The notes: generated by a model not told the origin, from the letters alone. Positions 33,788 through 45,441 are shown, counted from the stretch's first letter. The stretch is 64,000 nt of DNA from Lunularia cruciata (GCA_948567375.1 OX419762.1:29145465-29209464), one strand, 5' to 3'. Numbers and translations are program-made.

Positions 33788-36359
33788 CTACTCCAATCCG
33801 ATGTCTACTTCTTCTTCGGCTTTCAAACCCAAACCTGAAGTAACTTTACTTCCTACTACTCTATCCTCAAGTTTCACAACTTCTAATTCTTCTACCAATT
33901 CCAGCAATTCTCTTTCGTGATCTGAAATTCCACTATCAGTTAATCTATCTAACTCCTTATCTTCTGACCCACTCTTCTCTAATGTCTCCAATGGTAACTC
34001 CAAAGACATCTGTACTCCTATGTTATCTACTTCGGGTTTTGCTCTAACATCCTTTTGAAGCTTTTCTATCTCTATTTTCACTAAGTCTAATCTAATTGAG
34101 ATGTTATCTTCTACCTCTAAAATCTTCCTATCTACACAAGTTCTGAGACTGATTAACAAAGTGTTCATATCTGTGTCTTTCGCTTGTCTTTTCCTTGTCT
34201 CCTGCACCAATAACTTCAACTCGTGCAGTCTCGTCTCCTCACTCCAAACACTAGCTTCTGTACTTAACATTGCGTTCATTCTGAGGACAATCTCCTTCAA
34301 TGGCTCCAATCTCATCTTCCTCTCTCGCTCTCGATCTGCAAGCCAGTCCTCTCTGTACATCACCAACTCCGCCTTGAATTCAGCTTTCACCGTCTCCTTC
34401 TCCTTCTCCTTCTGCTCAATCTTCTCCTCTTGATTACAAAGTAATTCTCGTAGTTGTTCTTCTTCTTGGTATCGTGCCGCCAACTCTCTTTGCCAGAGTT
34501 GCTTCTTCTCCTCGACACTCCCCATCACTCTATCAAGCTCCTCGTCCTTTGTTGCTACCCTCGCCATAGCATGGATTACTTCTACTCTTGAATCAGCAAA
34601 CTGTTGCTTCAAAATCTTGTACTCTGCTACTTGTCTCTCCCTTGCTATGTCACTCTTCTTCACAAGATCCTCTCGATAATTTACTTCTCTCTTCAGGTCT
34701 TCAATTACCTAACTTCTTACTACTGCCTCCGCTCGCAGTGCTTCTCTTTCCTCCTCACCTCGGGTTATACTCTTCCTCAACTCCGAGTTCTCTTCTTCTA
34801 ATCTGGTCAATACCTGCAACACAGTCTTTACCTCTGGACATGTCGATTGCATTTCCTTCTTCTTATGTTCTAACTTTACCAACAAAGGACACACCACTTC
34901 CCGCAGGTTTTCCACTCCATCGCTTGTGGTTACGTCTTTGCGTGTGGCCACTTCTCTTTGTACTTTGTGTTCATCCGATACTCGCCTTCTTCTCTGTAGT
35001 CTTCATATCGGAATCGACGCCTCACTTCCCGAGCTTTCTCCTACCTCTTCCTTCACTTTACTTGGCCCCGCTTCACACTTTGCCTTACGTCTCGAGCAAA
35101 CTCCTTGCTGTACTACGATCTTCTTCTCTTTGGGCACAGTTACTTTGTCTTCCAACTGTGTGTTGTCTTCGGCTTCCATCTCGGCTCGTACTTCTTCTTC
35201 TTCTTTAGCCGCTGGCGCCAATGTCATCTCTCCCCCTTCATCACTATCACTGCTTGTATCTTCGCTCTGTAGCGTTAGCTCAGGCTCCTCCTTGTGTTCC
35301 GAGTCTTCAGTTTTGAGCTCGGCATCTCCTTCTAAGTCTTCATCCTCCGACTCAATTACCATCATACTTCGCCTCGGGTTTCCTCTCTGCATCTTCTGAG
35401 GTTTCTTGATGTCTTTGGCTTCCCCTTGCCGACTCCTCTTCTTTGACTTTGGAGTACTCGCTTCTATCTCCACGCTCTTACCCGTCTTCAGGTAGTACTC
35501 ATCCGTGCTCCGGATTTGAAGAATGTATTGTTGTTCCTCCACATCGACTTCTCTTCTTAAGTCGGGATAGAAGTGAGACACCATTCTGTTTTGCTCCGCC
35601 GAATTGAGCAAATTCAACCCGAGGTAAAAATGTGCTGCAAACGGCACGATGTAGTGTGGTGGCGACTTATCCCGCAAATTCCACACCATCTGTCTCGTCC
35701 TCCCATGGAAGCACCTCGCCCAATTAATAGGTTCTCCTGCAAACAACTTATGGAAGAACACAGCTTGGTGCTTCATCACATAAGTTGTTCTCTCCGGCTT
35801 CAAGATTGCCATGAGAGCACTCACAATCCCTCTCTTCACTGGATCCTTGTAACTCTCAACCTTATACCCATTCTTCATTCTCTTCAAAGAGAAAGCGTCT
35901 CTCACCTCTTGAGTCTCATGAGCTATCTCTCCCTTCCCCAAGAACGTGGCTCCCTACTCCGAGCTTGCCTCCTTCCCGAGTACAAGTCTCCAATCCAACT
36001 CTGTCTAGCGAGCCGGATTTCCTCTCTTCCCTTCTTCCTCGGGTCCATCGAGACACTTACTCTCAATGATTTCTATCATGAATCTTGGAAAGCTTACATT
36101 CCAGTTCCATGCTAGAAATGTGATCCAAAGTTGGCCCAAGACTTCAATCCTTGCTATTACGTCTAACCTCTGAATCGCATGATTTCTCACTGCAAATTCG
36201 GAGTTCTTCTTTCCTCCTCCTATCTCTTCTACTTTCTCCCTCTCTCGATTTCACTCTCGCGACTTCTCCCTTGTGCACTAACACGATTCCAACTCTATTT
36301 CCCTTCCCCCGATCACCTGCAAGACGACTTCTCAATGGCAAAGGAAAATTACTCAACAT
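33788..36359 (-). pseudogene. family C protein, copy C1: unrecognised acidic coiled-coil protein (fossil)
   Basis: Read from right to left. The N-terminal part is basic, then a globular part with RLDVIARIEVLG, ILKPERTTYVMKHQ and FAAHFYLGLNLLN, then a strongly acidic Glu/Asp/Ser stretch, then a long Glu/Lys/Arg/Gln coiled coil (VEEKKQLWQRELAARYQEE). It ends in a tail with LEKSGSEDKE and VDIGLE just before the stop. The longest open segments are 312 and 291 codons (35003-35941, 33788-34663). The globular part faintly recalls plant transposon-associated ORF1 proteins, but I cannot name it. C4 has the same order of parts, C2 and C3 the tail only. Broken in a few places. Leu/Ser-rich plus-strand frames across it are shadows. 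Confidence 0.7.
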
Positions 36360-36378
36360 TTTGTCTTTGCAAGTTCAA

Positions 36379-36386
36379 TTTTTATA
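36379..36386 (-). promoter_or_regulatory. TATA box of C1
   Basis: TATAAAAA on the minus strand, about 390 bp from the element end and just upstream of the coding region. C4 has a TATAAAAT at nearly the same distance (60789-60796). Confidence 0.55.
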
Positions 36387-37386
36387 GAGTTGCGCTTCTT
36401 TGTCTTTTGTCACTTCGAGTTTCTACCAAGAAATCACACCTCTGGCATGCACTTGTCACTGTCAATAAACCTTTGTGCGTATGGGCTGCCAGTTTTTAAA
36501 CGGCCTCTTCTTGAATTTCTCGCCCCGACAAAAGGTTGTTAGACTGTCTTTGCCTCGGGTTGAGCTCCCCCCTCCCGATACGAAGACAATTTACCTCGGG
36601 TTGTATGCTGACAAGGCATTTCCAAGTACTTTGCCTTATGACCCGAAGTCACTTTACTTTGGGTTTCATCCCGAAGACTCTTTCCTTCGCCTTCTTTGGC
36701 CATACAGGCGCAATCCAACTTCTCTATACACTTCTTCTCCTTTATTTTGAAAAAACAAAAAAATGTGGGCACCACAGTCTTCCACTTGGAATGAACCTCT
36801 AATGGCTATTATAGAAGTGCATCATGTACTACAAAGGCAAAGAACCAACACTCTATCACACTCTAAGGCTAGAACTCCAAGGCACCTCCAAGACTCAAGC
36901 TATTGCTCACTAGAGAACCCAATGAGAGAAAAATAGTTGCAATTGAAAAGATGACGAGTACCTCCTCATCCCTATCTTATATACTTATGAATAAATTACA
37001 CGCTACAATTACTAATTATTAGAGTAACTCAAGTTACTAGGCTAAAAGTTAAATAAAGTCTAAAGTCTAAAGTCTAAAGGAATATCCAAGCACATGGGAA
37101 TAATCCTATGAGTAGTTGATCTTGTCCTCACCTACCAACTAAGTCAATGATTCCTCCACATGGGCTATCCTTGGACTATAGAAAACTTTGCATCAACAAG
37201 GCTTATGGGCCCAAGAGTTCTCAAATTCTCACTCAAAGCCAATTACTAAGAATACTACCAATTCAATACACTAGAAGAAAAAATAGTGATGCTCACTCTT
37301 TTCCTTTCCTCTAGAATTAGGTCACCTTAACCTTAGCTAGGACTAACTCTAGCTAATAATGGCTAATGTAGAAACATGGCTAAAGT

Positions 37387-37670
37387 TGTGATACTTCTAG
37401 GACAAGAGAAGAGAGAAAACACAGATTTCACACTCAATCATTTGATGCTCCAAAGAAGCACCTTCTCTTTATTATATAGACAAAGAGGATCTCCTCCAAG
37501 GAAGCTCCACCATAGGATTAGGCACATAGATAGGTGATATGTCAGCAAGCTCCACCCTTGGGATATTTACTTGGATGGGTGACATGTCTATCTTGGTCCT
37601 ATTTGGTTGGTCAAACAAGCTTTGACCAGAGGGAATCTTTTAGAGAATCTTCCTATAGGAATCTTAGATC
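37387..37670 (-). repeat. partial 3' LTR of A-4
   Basis: About 284 bp matching the terminal portion of the A LTR, from a worn TGTGATACTTC end to about CCTATAGGAATCT. Confidence 0.85.
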
Positions 37671-37682
37671 AAAAGTGAACAG

Positions 37683-37868
37683 TGAAGAAAAAATACCCCT
37701 TACCTTGCATTGATGACCTATTTGATCAACTCCATGGAGCAAGATATGTCACCAAATTGGACTTGCAAAGAGTCCAAAATCTCTACAAGTCCAATTTGGT
37801 GAAATATCTTGCTCCATGGAGTTGATCAAACAGGTCATCCATGCAAGGTAAGGGGTATTTTTTCTTCA
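37683..37868. repeat. 83 bp inverted repeat in the reverse-transcriptase region of A-4
   Basis: Arms 37683-37765 and 37786-37868 are reverse complements at 80 of 83 positions by hand count, without gaps, around a 20 bp loop. Both arms are the same piece of reverse transcriptase ([15 protein letters not shown] block, one arm per strand). Such a structure fits snap-back copying during reverse transcription. Confidence 0.95.
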
Positions 37869-38300
37869 TTGTTTGTTGATTGAGACCTCAATAGTCAATG
37901 CACATGCACATTATACCGTCCTTCTCCTTCACAAACAAGACAGGAGCTCCATATGGTGATACGTTAGGTTGGATGAACCCTTTTAGTAGCATCTCCTCAA
38001 TTTGAGTCTTACACTCCTTCAACTCATGAAGTGATAGGCGATATGGGGCCTTACAAGGAGGTGTCTTCCTTGAGAGTGTCTCAATTTTATGATCTACTCT
38101 CCTTTTTGGTGGTAATCCTAAGGGTAGATCATCGTGAAGATATCTTGAAACTCATCCACCACATCTTTCAGTTTCTCAAGAATTTGTCCATCAAGTTGTG
38201 CACTTTGGACTTCTCTTATTAGACCCATGAAATATTTATTGGTCTTATAGATAGTTGTCATCCCTATGACATACAGAGGCAGTTCTTGCATGTGTGATTT
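37869..38300 (-). pseudogene. A-4 reverse transcriptase, N-terminal part (fossil)
   Basis: Minus-strand traces of SPYGAPVLFVKEKDG and CMCIDY, the palm entry of a Ty3/gypsy reverse transcriptase, preceded by a VVDEFQDIF segment. Broken and incomplete. Confidence 0.82.
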
Positions 38301-38770
38301 TTCTTTAACCCCAATGATTGACCATTGATTGGTTCTCACTACTTTCTTCCTCCAATCTACCATAGGGTTGTAATGCTCCATCCATGGCATGCCTAAGATT
38401 GCATCATAATGAGCTAATTGTATCACTCGCCACTCAATTGCTTCTTGATATTCTCCTATAGAGAGTGTTACCTGTCTAGGTAATGATTCAATCTTCTCTG
38501 TTTGCACGTTAGGTAATTCTACTTTTTCACTCTCATCTCTCTCTAGATCCATTCCCAATCTTATTGCAACAAAGCAAGCAAGAAATTCTCTATTGCTCTC
38601 GGATCTATTAATACTCTTACTTGATTGCCTTCTAGGACTCCATTTACAACAATCAATTTTGAGGTTGCCTTTTGGGACCTTTGCGCATTCATCTTCTTCC
38701 TTCCCTTGCTTCTCTATTTCCTTTTTGAGCCAATAAGGGCATGAGGTACATTTATAAGTGATCTTCATTT
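38301..38770 (-). pseudogene. A-4 protease region (fossil)
   Basis: A 216-codon open stretch overlaps this region and contains HYDAILGMPWMEHYNP, the conserved C-terminal block of Ty3/gypsy retropepsins, after a weak substrate-side part (FLACFVAIRLGMD). A cysteine-containing CTSCPYWLKKEIEKQ stretch at its N-terminal end may belong to the gag knuckle. Confidence 0.8.
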
Positions 38771-39930
38771 TCCAAAGTGATTTCTACTTCCTCTTGTTCA
38801 GTGCATCTCTCCATGTTGTTCAAATAATGCTTGTATGGAGGCCTCAGGCCTCTAAGGAAACAAGCATGATAGTTGGTAGATATGTGCCCAATACAGACAC
38901 AATTGTAAAAACGGTGTTGTTCTTCTTGAGTTCCTTCTCCTCATGGGACTCCATCTCTTTGTTCTTCTACTTGTCCACACTTTCCTTGAAGCGATCGTGC
39001 TCCTCGATCTCAAAATCAAAGGTTACCCAATTCCATTGGTACTGGTCTACCCATGTGTGACATTTCTGCCCGATAATGTTGAGGTGGAACTACTCCTTCA
39101 CCTCCACCCAATGCTTCTACTGTTCTCTATGCACAAGCAATGGTTTCAAATACCGTGCGAGGATTTTGCACCATGACTTCTTGGAGAGTTCACTCCTTCA
39201 ACCCTCATTTGAAATTATTGAGAGCCTCTATCAGACTCATGTCGGTTATTGTGACTTGTAGATCTAGAAATGATCCACATACTCTTGTATGTTATTCTTT
39301 TGTCTCAATCCCCATAGTCAGATTCAAGCCATATGCACAGAATCCACCGATTAGAAATTCTTCAGCAATCCTTCTTGCATTGCTGTCCACGTGACCTCCC
39401 TTCTCTCTGCCGACATGGATCATTCCCAAGCATTGTACCATGTGAGGGCTTTATTGGTCAAGTACCCACATGCAAACACACTTGCAGCATGCTCTGTGAT
39501 CTCTGTTGAGAACAATAAAAAATATTGATTCATTCTCAAGATCCAATTTTCCACTACTCCCATCGTATGCTACCCCTTGTAAGGCTCAATGTTGCAGGTC
39601 TTTTTCATCTGGAGTAGAAATGTGGCTTCATTGTTGATAGGGTTCATAGGCACATGTGCCTCTCCAAGTACTTCAGTCGTAGGTATTGGGTTTTGAGATG
39701 GCTCTTCTTCTTGCATTGCTTGATCATTCTTGAGGATCTTCACTTGACTTTGTAATGTCTCCATGGTCATCTTAATCTCTTGAAATTCATTCAACATCCC
39801 TTGCAATCCTTGCACCAGCTCTTGCAATTACGGATCCATGGTTCTTGCAACACTCAATTGCTAATGCCTACTTCAATACAGAGTCAATATGATTACTCTG
39901 GAAGGTGCACAAACTATTGGAACTACCATT
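38771..39930 (-). pseudogene. A-4 gag (fossil)
   Basis: Minus-strand frame traces: a coiled-coil start (LQGMLNEFQEIKMTMETLQ), then a capsid part with ENWILRMNQYF, KALTWYNAWE and a SVDSVHMA-like stretch. These are typical of chromovirus-like gag. Start codon not settled. Multiple breaks. Confidence 0.75.
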
Positions 39931-40423
39931 GGGACCTCAGAAGTTATTATTCATTGATAATATTCCTCACCAAAATTCCTAACCATAAAATCTCTGAACA
40001 TCACTTTTGGTCTCACTACATAATGAATTTCTACTTGAGTGTTGAAAGGGAGAGGATTTGGGACATTCACATCCATAACATCATAATAGAATGTAGATTG
40101 TCAAATCCCACTCTTTGTCGTATACCACCATAGGTAGAATCACCGGGTTTGGTGAGTTCATCAACCTGTCCATGAATTCTACTCCAAAGTGATAAACTAG
40201 CGATACTCTCATTTGCTCATGCTAGATGTACATAACCTTGATGTGGAATGGATTCAAGAATGGAAAGCTAGGTGTAGGAAATTGTCCTCTCGATGCATCC
40301 ATCCCATCCGCTCTCTAAATTCCTTCCTAAGTTTAGCAATTACTTTATGTTCTCCACCTCAAATTACTCAGTTCAGTAGTTCGTGTTCTTCCAAGAGGAG
40401 TTATCCACTCTCTTGGACTAAAA
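39931..40423 (-). other. A-4 leader
   Basis: Sequence between the primer site and gag on the minus strand. No ORF with family resemblance and no repeat are seen. Confidence 0.5.
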
Positions 40424-40440
40424 CATTTGCTTTGATACCA
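40424..40440 (-). other. primer binding site of A-4
   Basis: TGGTATCAAAGCAAATG on the minus strand, one base from the LTR, an initiator-Met type site. Confidence 0.88.
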
Positions 40441-40441
40441 T

Positions 40442-41180
40442 TTTAATACTCCAAGGACAAGAGAAGAGAGAACACAAATTTCACACTCAATCATCCGATG
40501 CCCCAAAGGAGCACCTTCTCTTTATTATATAGACAAAGAGGATCCCTTCCAAGGAAGCTCCACCATAGGATTAGGCACACAAATAGATGACATGTCAGCA
40601 AGCTCCACCCTTGTATTACTTACTTGGATGGGAGACATATTGGTTTTGGTCCTATCTGGTTGGTCAAATAAGCTTTGACCAGAAGGAATCTTTTAGGGAA
40701 TCTTCCTATAGGAATCTCATAATCACATGGGTGAGGTACCATTGGAAAGCTCTTGACAAGACAAAGAAAGAGGGAGGGAAGACCAGCCTTTCCTTTGTTT
40801 GGGAGGGGGAAAATTTATACATTTTTGTGGCCTAATTCATCTGTTTATGCCTCTAAAATTGCCTTCAAAGATTTGAGGCATATTTTGGTTCTTACTCTAT
40901 TAGTAGAAGTCCCCTTTCAGTGATACTTCTTTCTGATCTGTTTAGTCCATCATGTGTAACATTTATCCAGATGTTACCAAACCAATTCTCACCTTTAAAT
41001 CATATGTCTAGTTATTGATTCTAAGGTTTTCAAGTCTATTTTGGTTTCTACCCTACTAGTAGAAGTACTCTTTTGTCATACTTCTATCTGATCTATTTTG
41101 ACCATCATGTATAACATCATTCTAGATGTTACCAAACCAAATTTCACATCTAGATCATATGGCTAGCTCTTGGTATCATA
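40442..41180 (-). repeat. 5' LTR of A-4
   Basis: 739 bp, alignable in full with the solo A LTRs. Ends are slightly worn (TTTAATACTCC and GTATCATA in plus-strand view). Confidence 0.93.
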
Positions 41181-41266
41181 AAAGTCCATATAGATAATAT
41201 TTCTCAACTACTTGCAATGCCAACTTAATATCCCTAAAGAGCATACATGCACCAATGGGTATTATA

Positions 41267-42337
41267 ATACAAGTTTTGTGTGTATTACACATGATGGTTG
41301 TGTGTCATTTACTAGAGTGGAAGAAGAAGGGACAACAGTAGTAGATTATGTAAAAAGTGTGCAAAGTGTGTTGGTGGGTGTTGGTGGGTGCAATGGAAGA
41401 GGAAGAATTTGTATCAAGGATTTTAAAGTAGAATTTCTTAGATGATTTGAGAAAGTTGTCCAAGGTCTACAATGATTCTATAGAGATAAGGGAAGAAAAA
41501 AAATAATGGAGGAGGTTTATGATATTGTGGAAGAGGTACATGATATAATATAAACAAGAAACACTATAGTAGAGGAGTTTTATGATATGGGGTGGTTTAT
41601 GATATAGCAGACAATTTTTGCAAAAAGGAGAGAAGTTTTGGGTACCAAGAAGTAATGGTTGAGACAAAGTATAAAATTGACAACAAGAAAGTGAAGCTAG
41701 TTGCTCAACCACTACTTGTAGACTCATTGCAATAGTTGCAACAATGAATAAAGGAGCAAAGTCTTAGATAGCCTATAAGGGTGGGTTATTGGTTCACGGA
41801 GGAGACTTTGAAGATGTTGAAGTTTAAAGAGGTAAATTTTTTTATGGATGAAGAGTTGAAATTATTTACCAAAATTTTATCCAAACAAGGTAAAGCCTTT
41901 TCCTTTTAGCCATTAGAAATAGGATGTGTAGATCTAGCTATTGTCTTGCCTATGATTATTTTCATTGTTCCTTATTTTCATTTTTCCGCATGTTCCATGG
42001 AATTTGAGACCAATTTCTATTCCTAAAGCTCTTTTCCAAGTCTCATTGCTTTGTTAAATGAGAAGGTTCAAATGGGAATTTTAGAACCATCTATAGCTCC
42101 TTATTCTAGTAGATGATTTATAGCTCCTAAGAAAAATGGGAAACTTGGGTTTATAAAAGATATGCAACCTATGAAACAAGCTACCATTAGGAACATGGAT
42201 GTAGCTCCTATAATGGAGGAATTTATGAAGGAAACTATAAGTAGGTCCATTTACATAATGGGAGACCTATCTTCTGGTTATGATAATTTTTAGGTAGTTG
42301 AGAGAAGTAGAAATATGACAGCAATAAGAATGTGTAC
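41267..42337 (+). pseudogene. D element: protease end and reverse transcriptase (fossil)
   Basis: Begins with FVCITHDGCVSFTRVEEEG, then a Glu/Val/Gly-rich linker. From about 42050 reverse-transcriptase motifs appear: EKVQMGILEPS, RFIAPKKNGKLGFI-like, MQPMKQATIRNMDVAP, IYIMGDLSSGYDNF and RSRNMTAIRMCT. This is a different reverse-transcriptase lineage from A, B, E/H and G. It stops at the B2 LTR. Multiple breaks. Confidence 0.78.
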
Positions 42338-43025
42338 TATGAGCCGGCTTGTCTCTCACTCAGGATGAACCTCTGATAGGTATTATGGTAACACACCATA
42401 AACAAAGAAGGCAAGGAACCCCAACTCCATCATACTCCTCCAAAGGCTAACACTCCAAGACTCAAGACATTGCTCATTAGAGAACTCAATGAGAGAGAAA
42501 TAGTTGCAAATGAAAGATGAGTACTTCCTCATCTCTTGTTTATATACTTGTGATATAGTTATGCACCAAAGTTACTAAATATTGGTGTAACTCAAGTTAC
42601 TAGGCTAAAAGTCAAGTAAAGTCAAAAACTATAAAGGAATATCCATCCACATGGGTATATCTCACAAAGCATGTGATCTTATCTTGAACCACCACTAAAT
42701 CAAGGATTCCTTCACATAGGCTATCCTTGGACTATAGAAGAATCCAAAACAAAAAGGCTTGCAGTCCCAAGAGTTCTCAACTCTTTCCTCAAAGCCAAAC
42801 ACTTAGGAATAATACCAAGTCAACACATTAGAATCCAAAATAGTGGTGCTCATCTTTTCTACTTCCTCTAAGTTAAGGTTCCTTCTATCTTAGCTATGAT
42901 TAACTTTAACCAATTATGACTAATGTAGAACCATCCTTTATCTCTATATAAATAATATCTCTCAAGTATTTGTAATGCCAAGCTAAATATCACAATACCA
43001 CACACATGAAAAAATGGGTGTTACA
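42338..43025 (-). repeat. 3' LTR of B2
   Basis: 688 bp, TATGAGCCGG to GGGTGTTACA in plus-strand view, with the reversed TATA motif near 42540. Confidence 0.93.
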
Positions 43026-44290
43026 TTTACCCTTGGACTAAGTTTTCACTTTGTCCTCAAAGTGAAGGTCTCTCTACCTTCTATGATACATTTTCAACTT
43101 ATCATGGTTAATCCTATCAAAGTGTCTTCCTCCCAGCTCCTTGAGATCACAGGTGTAATTGCCCCACACCTTCTCTACTATAAGAGGTCCAAAGTACTGA
43201 GGCAAAAACTTATTTTGTACTCTCTTGAATCAAATACAATCAAACAACATTACCCAATCACCTTCTTTGAAAGGCTACACCTTCTTCTTGCCTTGCCTCT
43301 TGTCATAACTCTCCTTTTGTTTCCTTTGGGCTTGCTCCACTCAAACCATAGCAACTGCTCTTGCCTCTTCCAAATCCATGAGTTGTTCCTTCCTTGACTT
43401 CTCTATATCACCTCCTTATGCTTTCTTCAATCTCCGATGAATGCTTTGGAAGGTAGGAAGATCAAAGTGAATAGGTAGGGTAGACTCAATACCATATACC
43501 AATTGAAATGGAGAATATCCGGTGGAAGTCTTCATGGTTGTCCTATACTCCCACAAAACCGTATGAATCCTCTTGTCCCAATGATGTTTAGCCCCATCCA
43601 TTTCTGCATCTTTGGCCAACATCATGCACAAGGTCTGATTGGTTCTCTCTGCAAAGCCATTGGAATTTGGCTTATAGGGTGTAGTTACTCTATGTGTGAT
43701 AGAGAAATGTCATAGCAGGGTTGTAGTGATGCTTCTTGTAAACTCTCCTCCTCTATTAGAAACCAACTCCAAAGGGCATCCAAACCTAGTGATAATGTGT
43801 TCATAAAGAAATCTACCAATTTCATCTTCATTCTTGTCCCTCAATGGTCTAGCCTCAACCCACTTGGTAAGGTAATCAATAACAACCACAATGTACAAAT
43901 TTTTCCTTGAGGTTCTATTGAGAGGACCTAAAAAATCAATTCCCCACTTCTCAAAAGGTCCTAGCAATGAAAGTGATCTAAGTGGTGGAGTGGATGTAGA
44001 ATTTCTAGCAAAAGCTTGACAAACATGACAATTTTTGCATTAATCAAGACAATCCTTGAAGATACCTCTCCAATGGTAACCTGAATCTAGAATCTTGAAA
44101 GCAATCACATTTCTTGCAAAGTGTCCTCCACATACTAAACCTTCATGAAACTCATTTTTCGAGTAGGATAGACTCTTCCTTACCCACTGCTCTGTGAAGT
44201 AGACCATCTGCTCCTTGTAGAAAAAGAATATCCTCCAACATTGTATAAGGTCTAGATCTTGTTGCAAGGGCCTTCTTCTCCCTAGCATGC
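43026..44290 (-). pseudogene. B2 integrase (fossil)
   Basis: Minus strand: zinc-binding remnant near 44020-44290, then core blocks LGPFEKWGIDFLGPL, VVVIDYLTKWVEARPL, NRGGEFTRS and HHWDKRIHTVLWEYRTT, and the GPF-type C-terminal module near 43190. It is as complete as the B1 integrase and slightly more open. Broken. Confidence 0.88.
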
Positions 44291-44690
44291 ATCCCTTCTA
44301 GATAGTTTCTTCTAGTCACAAAATCCACAATGTCCTTGTACTCCATTGGAACCTCTTGAGTGATTGAGATTGTCATGAGCTCCTCATCCCAGAAGGAATC
44401 ATCCACTAGTTCATCTCCATCATGATCATAGGCCCTAGATAACAAATCTGCATTTACATGTTTCTTCCCTGGCCTATCCTCAATGGTATAGTCATACTCA
44501 GACAAAAGTATCATCCACCTTGCTAGTCTCCTTTCCACATTAGGCTTGTTGAAGATGTACTTCAAAGCCTTGTGATCTGTGACAATGGTGGTGTTTCCTC
44601 CAATCAAGTAGTGTCTAAAAATCTTGAGACCAAAGATCATTGCAAACCCTTTCTCTCTATGACAAAGTAGTTCTTTTTTACTAAACTATC
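44291..44690 (-). pseudogene. B2 RNase H (fossil)
   Basis: An open 162-codon stretch on the minus strand covers most of it: FRHYLIGGNTTIVTDHKALKY, LARWMILLSEYDYTIED and GKKHVNADLLSRAYDHDGD. The acidic tail continues into the integrase zinc-binding part. Confidence 0.9.
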
Positions 44691-45436
44691 TGCCTACTAG
44701 CATAAGCTATTGGATGATCATGCCCATCTTGGTCTAATTGACTAAGAGTGCATCCTATAGCTACATTAGAAGCATCAGTGTAGATGATGAAAGGCTTACT
44801 CCAATCAGGTTTAGCAAGAATTGGAGCTACAACAAAGGATTCCTTAAGCTCCTCAAAAGCTTTGAGAGCCTCCTTGTCTTCTAAAATCACCATGTAATCT
44901 ACACCCTTCTTTATGTAGATGGTCAATATATAAGCCTTGTTGGAAAATGAGGTGATAAACCTCATATAGTACCCATCCATCCCCAAGAATTGGCATAACT
45001 TTCTTAAGCTTGAAGGGAATGGAAGGTATGAGATTTTTCTCACCTTTTCAATATCAACTACTATTCCATCCTTGGAGATGATATGCCCCAAAAGTAGACC
45101 TTTTTCATATCCAAAAATGCACTTCTATGGGTTGAGTGATGCATTTGCCTCATCCAAGCATTGCAAGACCTTGATTAGGTGCTCAAAGTGCTCCTCCTTG
45201 CTCCCATAGACACAAAAGTCATCAATAAAGTCCCTCACAAATTTCCCAATGAAAGGTTCAAATAATTTGTTTATGAACCATTGGAATGTGGCTGGAGCAT
45301 TGCAAAGCCCAAAAGGCATGACCTTGAAAGCATAAGTTCCCCAAGGTTTGGTGAATGTGGGGAGTTGTTGATGCTCTAATGCAAATTTGGTTATATCCAC
45401 TATAACCATCTCCAAAACTATACCTCTCATGACCTA
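44691..45436 (-). pseudogene. B2 reverse transcriptase, C-terminal part (fossil)
   Basis: Minus strand: MPFGLCNAPATFQWFINK, FIDDFCVYGSKEEHF, then GHIISKDGIVVDIEKVRK and LCQFLGMDGYYMRF, and the RNase H entry (AKPDWSKPFIIYTDAS). Interrupted upstream by a solo A LTR. Confidence 0.9.
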
Positions 45437-45441
45437 CAACC

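Larger units (their letters stand above)
32995..36776 (-). mobile_element. family C unit, long form (copy C1)
   Basis: 3.8 kb from TGTGACAACCCGG to GGGCACCACA, flanked by a perfect GTCTT duplication (32990-32994, 36777-36781). Read on the minus strand it has a 390 bp promoter-like start with a TATA box, a long coding region for an acidic coiled-coil protein, and an 800 bp conserved non-coding tail. No primer site, reverse transcriptase or paired LTR is seen. The 5 bp duplication and TG...CA ends point to LTR-type integration. It is the best preserved of the four copies, with a few breaks. Confidence 0.88.
37387..41180 (-). mobile_element. family A Ty3/gypsy retrotransposon, shortened copy with LTR at both ends (A-4)
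   Basis: The only A copy here with internal sequence. It is flanked by perfect AAAGT duplications (37382-37386, 41181-41185). On the minus strand: 5' LTR (40442-41180), initiator-Met primer site, gag, protease, start of reverse transcriptase, then a partial 3' LTR. RNase H and integrase are not present, so it is a shortened, non-autonomous fossil with multiple breaks. It defines the orientation of all the solo A LTRs. Inserted in the solo B LTR. Confidence 0.92.
32977..41266 (-). mobile_element. solo LTR, family B (copy B3), split by C1 and an A element
   Basis: Three segments of one family B LTR in minus orientation: 32977-32994, 36782-37386 and 41186-41266. Set aside the insertions and their duplications and they align end to end with the B2 LTR at 52126-52817, from TATGAGC at the left to GGGTATTATA at the right. 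No interior belongs to it, so it is a solo LTR in the D element. A target duplication is not evident. Confidence 0.85.

Noticed and set aside
34588-35208. A 206-codon plus-strand open frame rich in Leu, Ser and Pro
   Set aside because: It is the antisense shadow of the acidic coiled-coil coding region of C1 (Glu/Lys codons read backwards give Leu/Ser/Phe). C4 does not keep it.
33788-35941. The family C protein as an ordinary host gene
   Set aside because: It lies wholly inside a unit with 5 bp target duplications, and three other copies of the unit occur in the window.
36144-36359. Basic 71-codon minus-strand frame as a separate small protein
   Set aside because: It begins just after the C1 TATA box and leads into the family C coding region, so it is better read as its N-terminal part.
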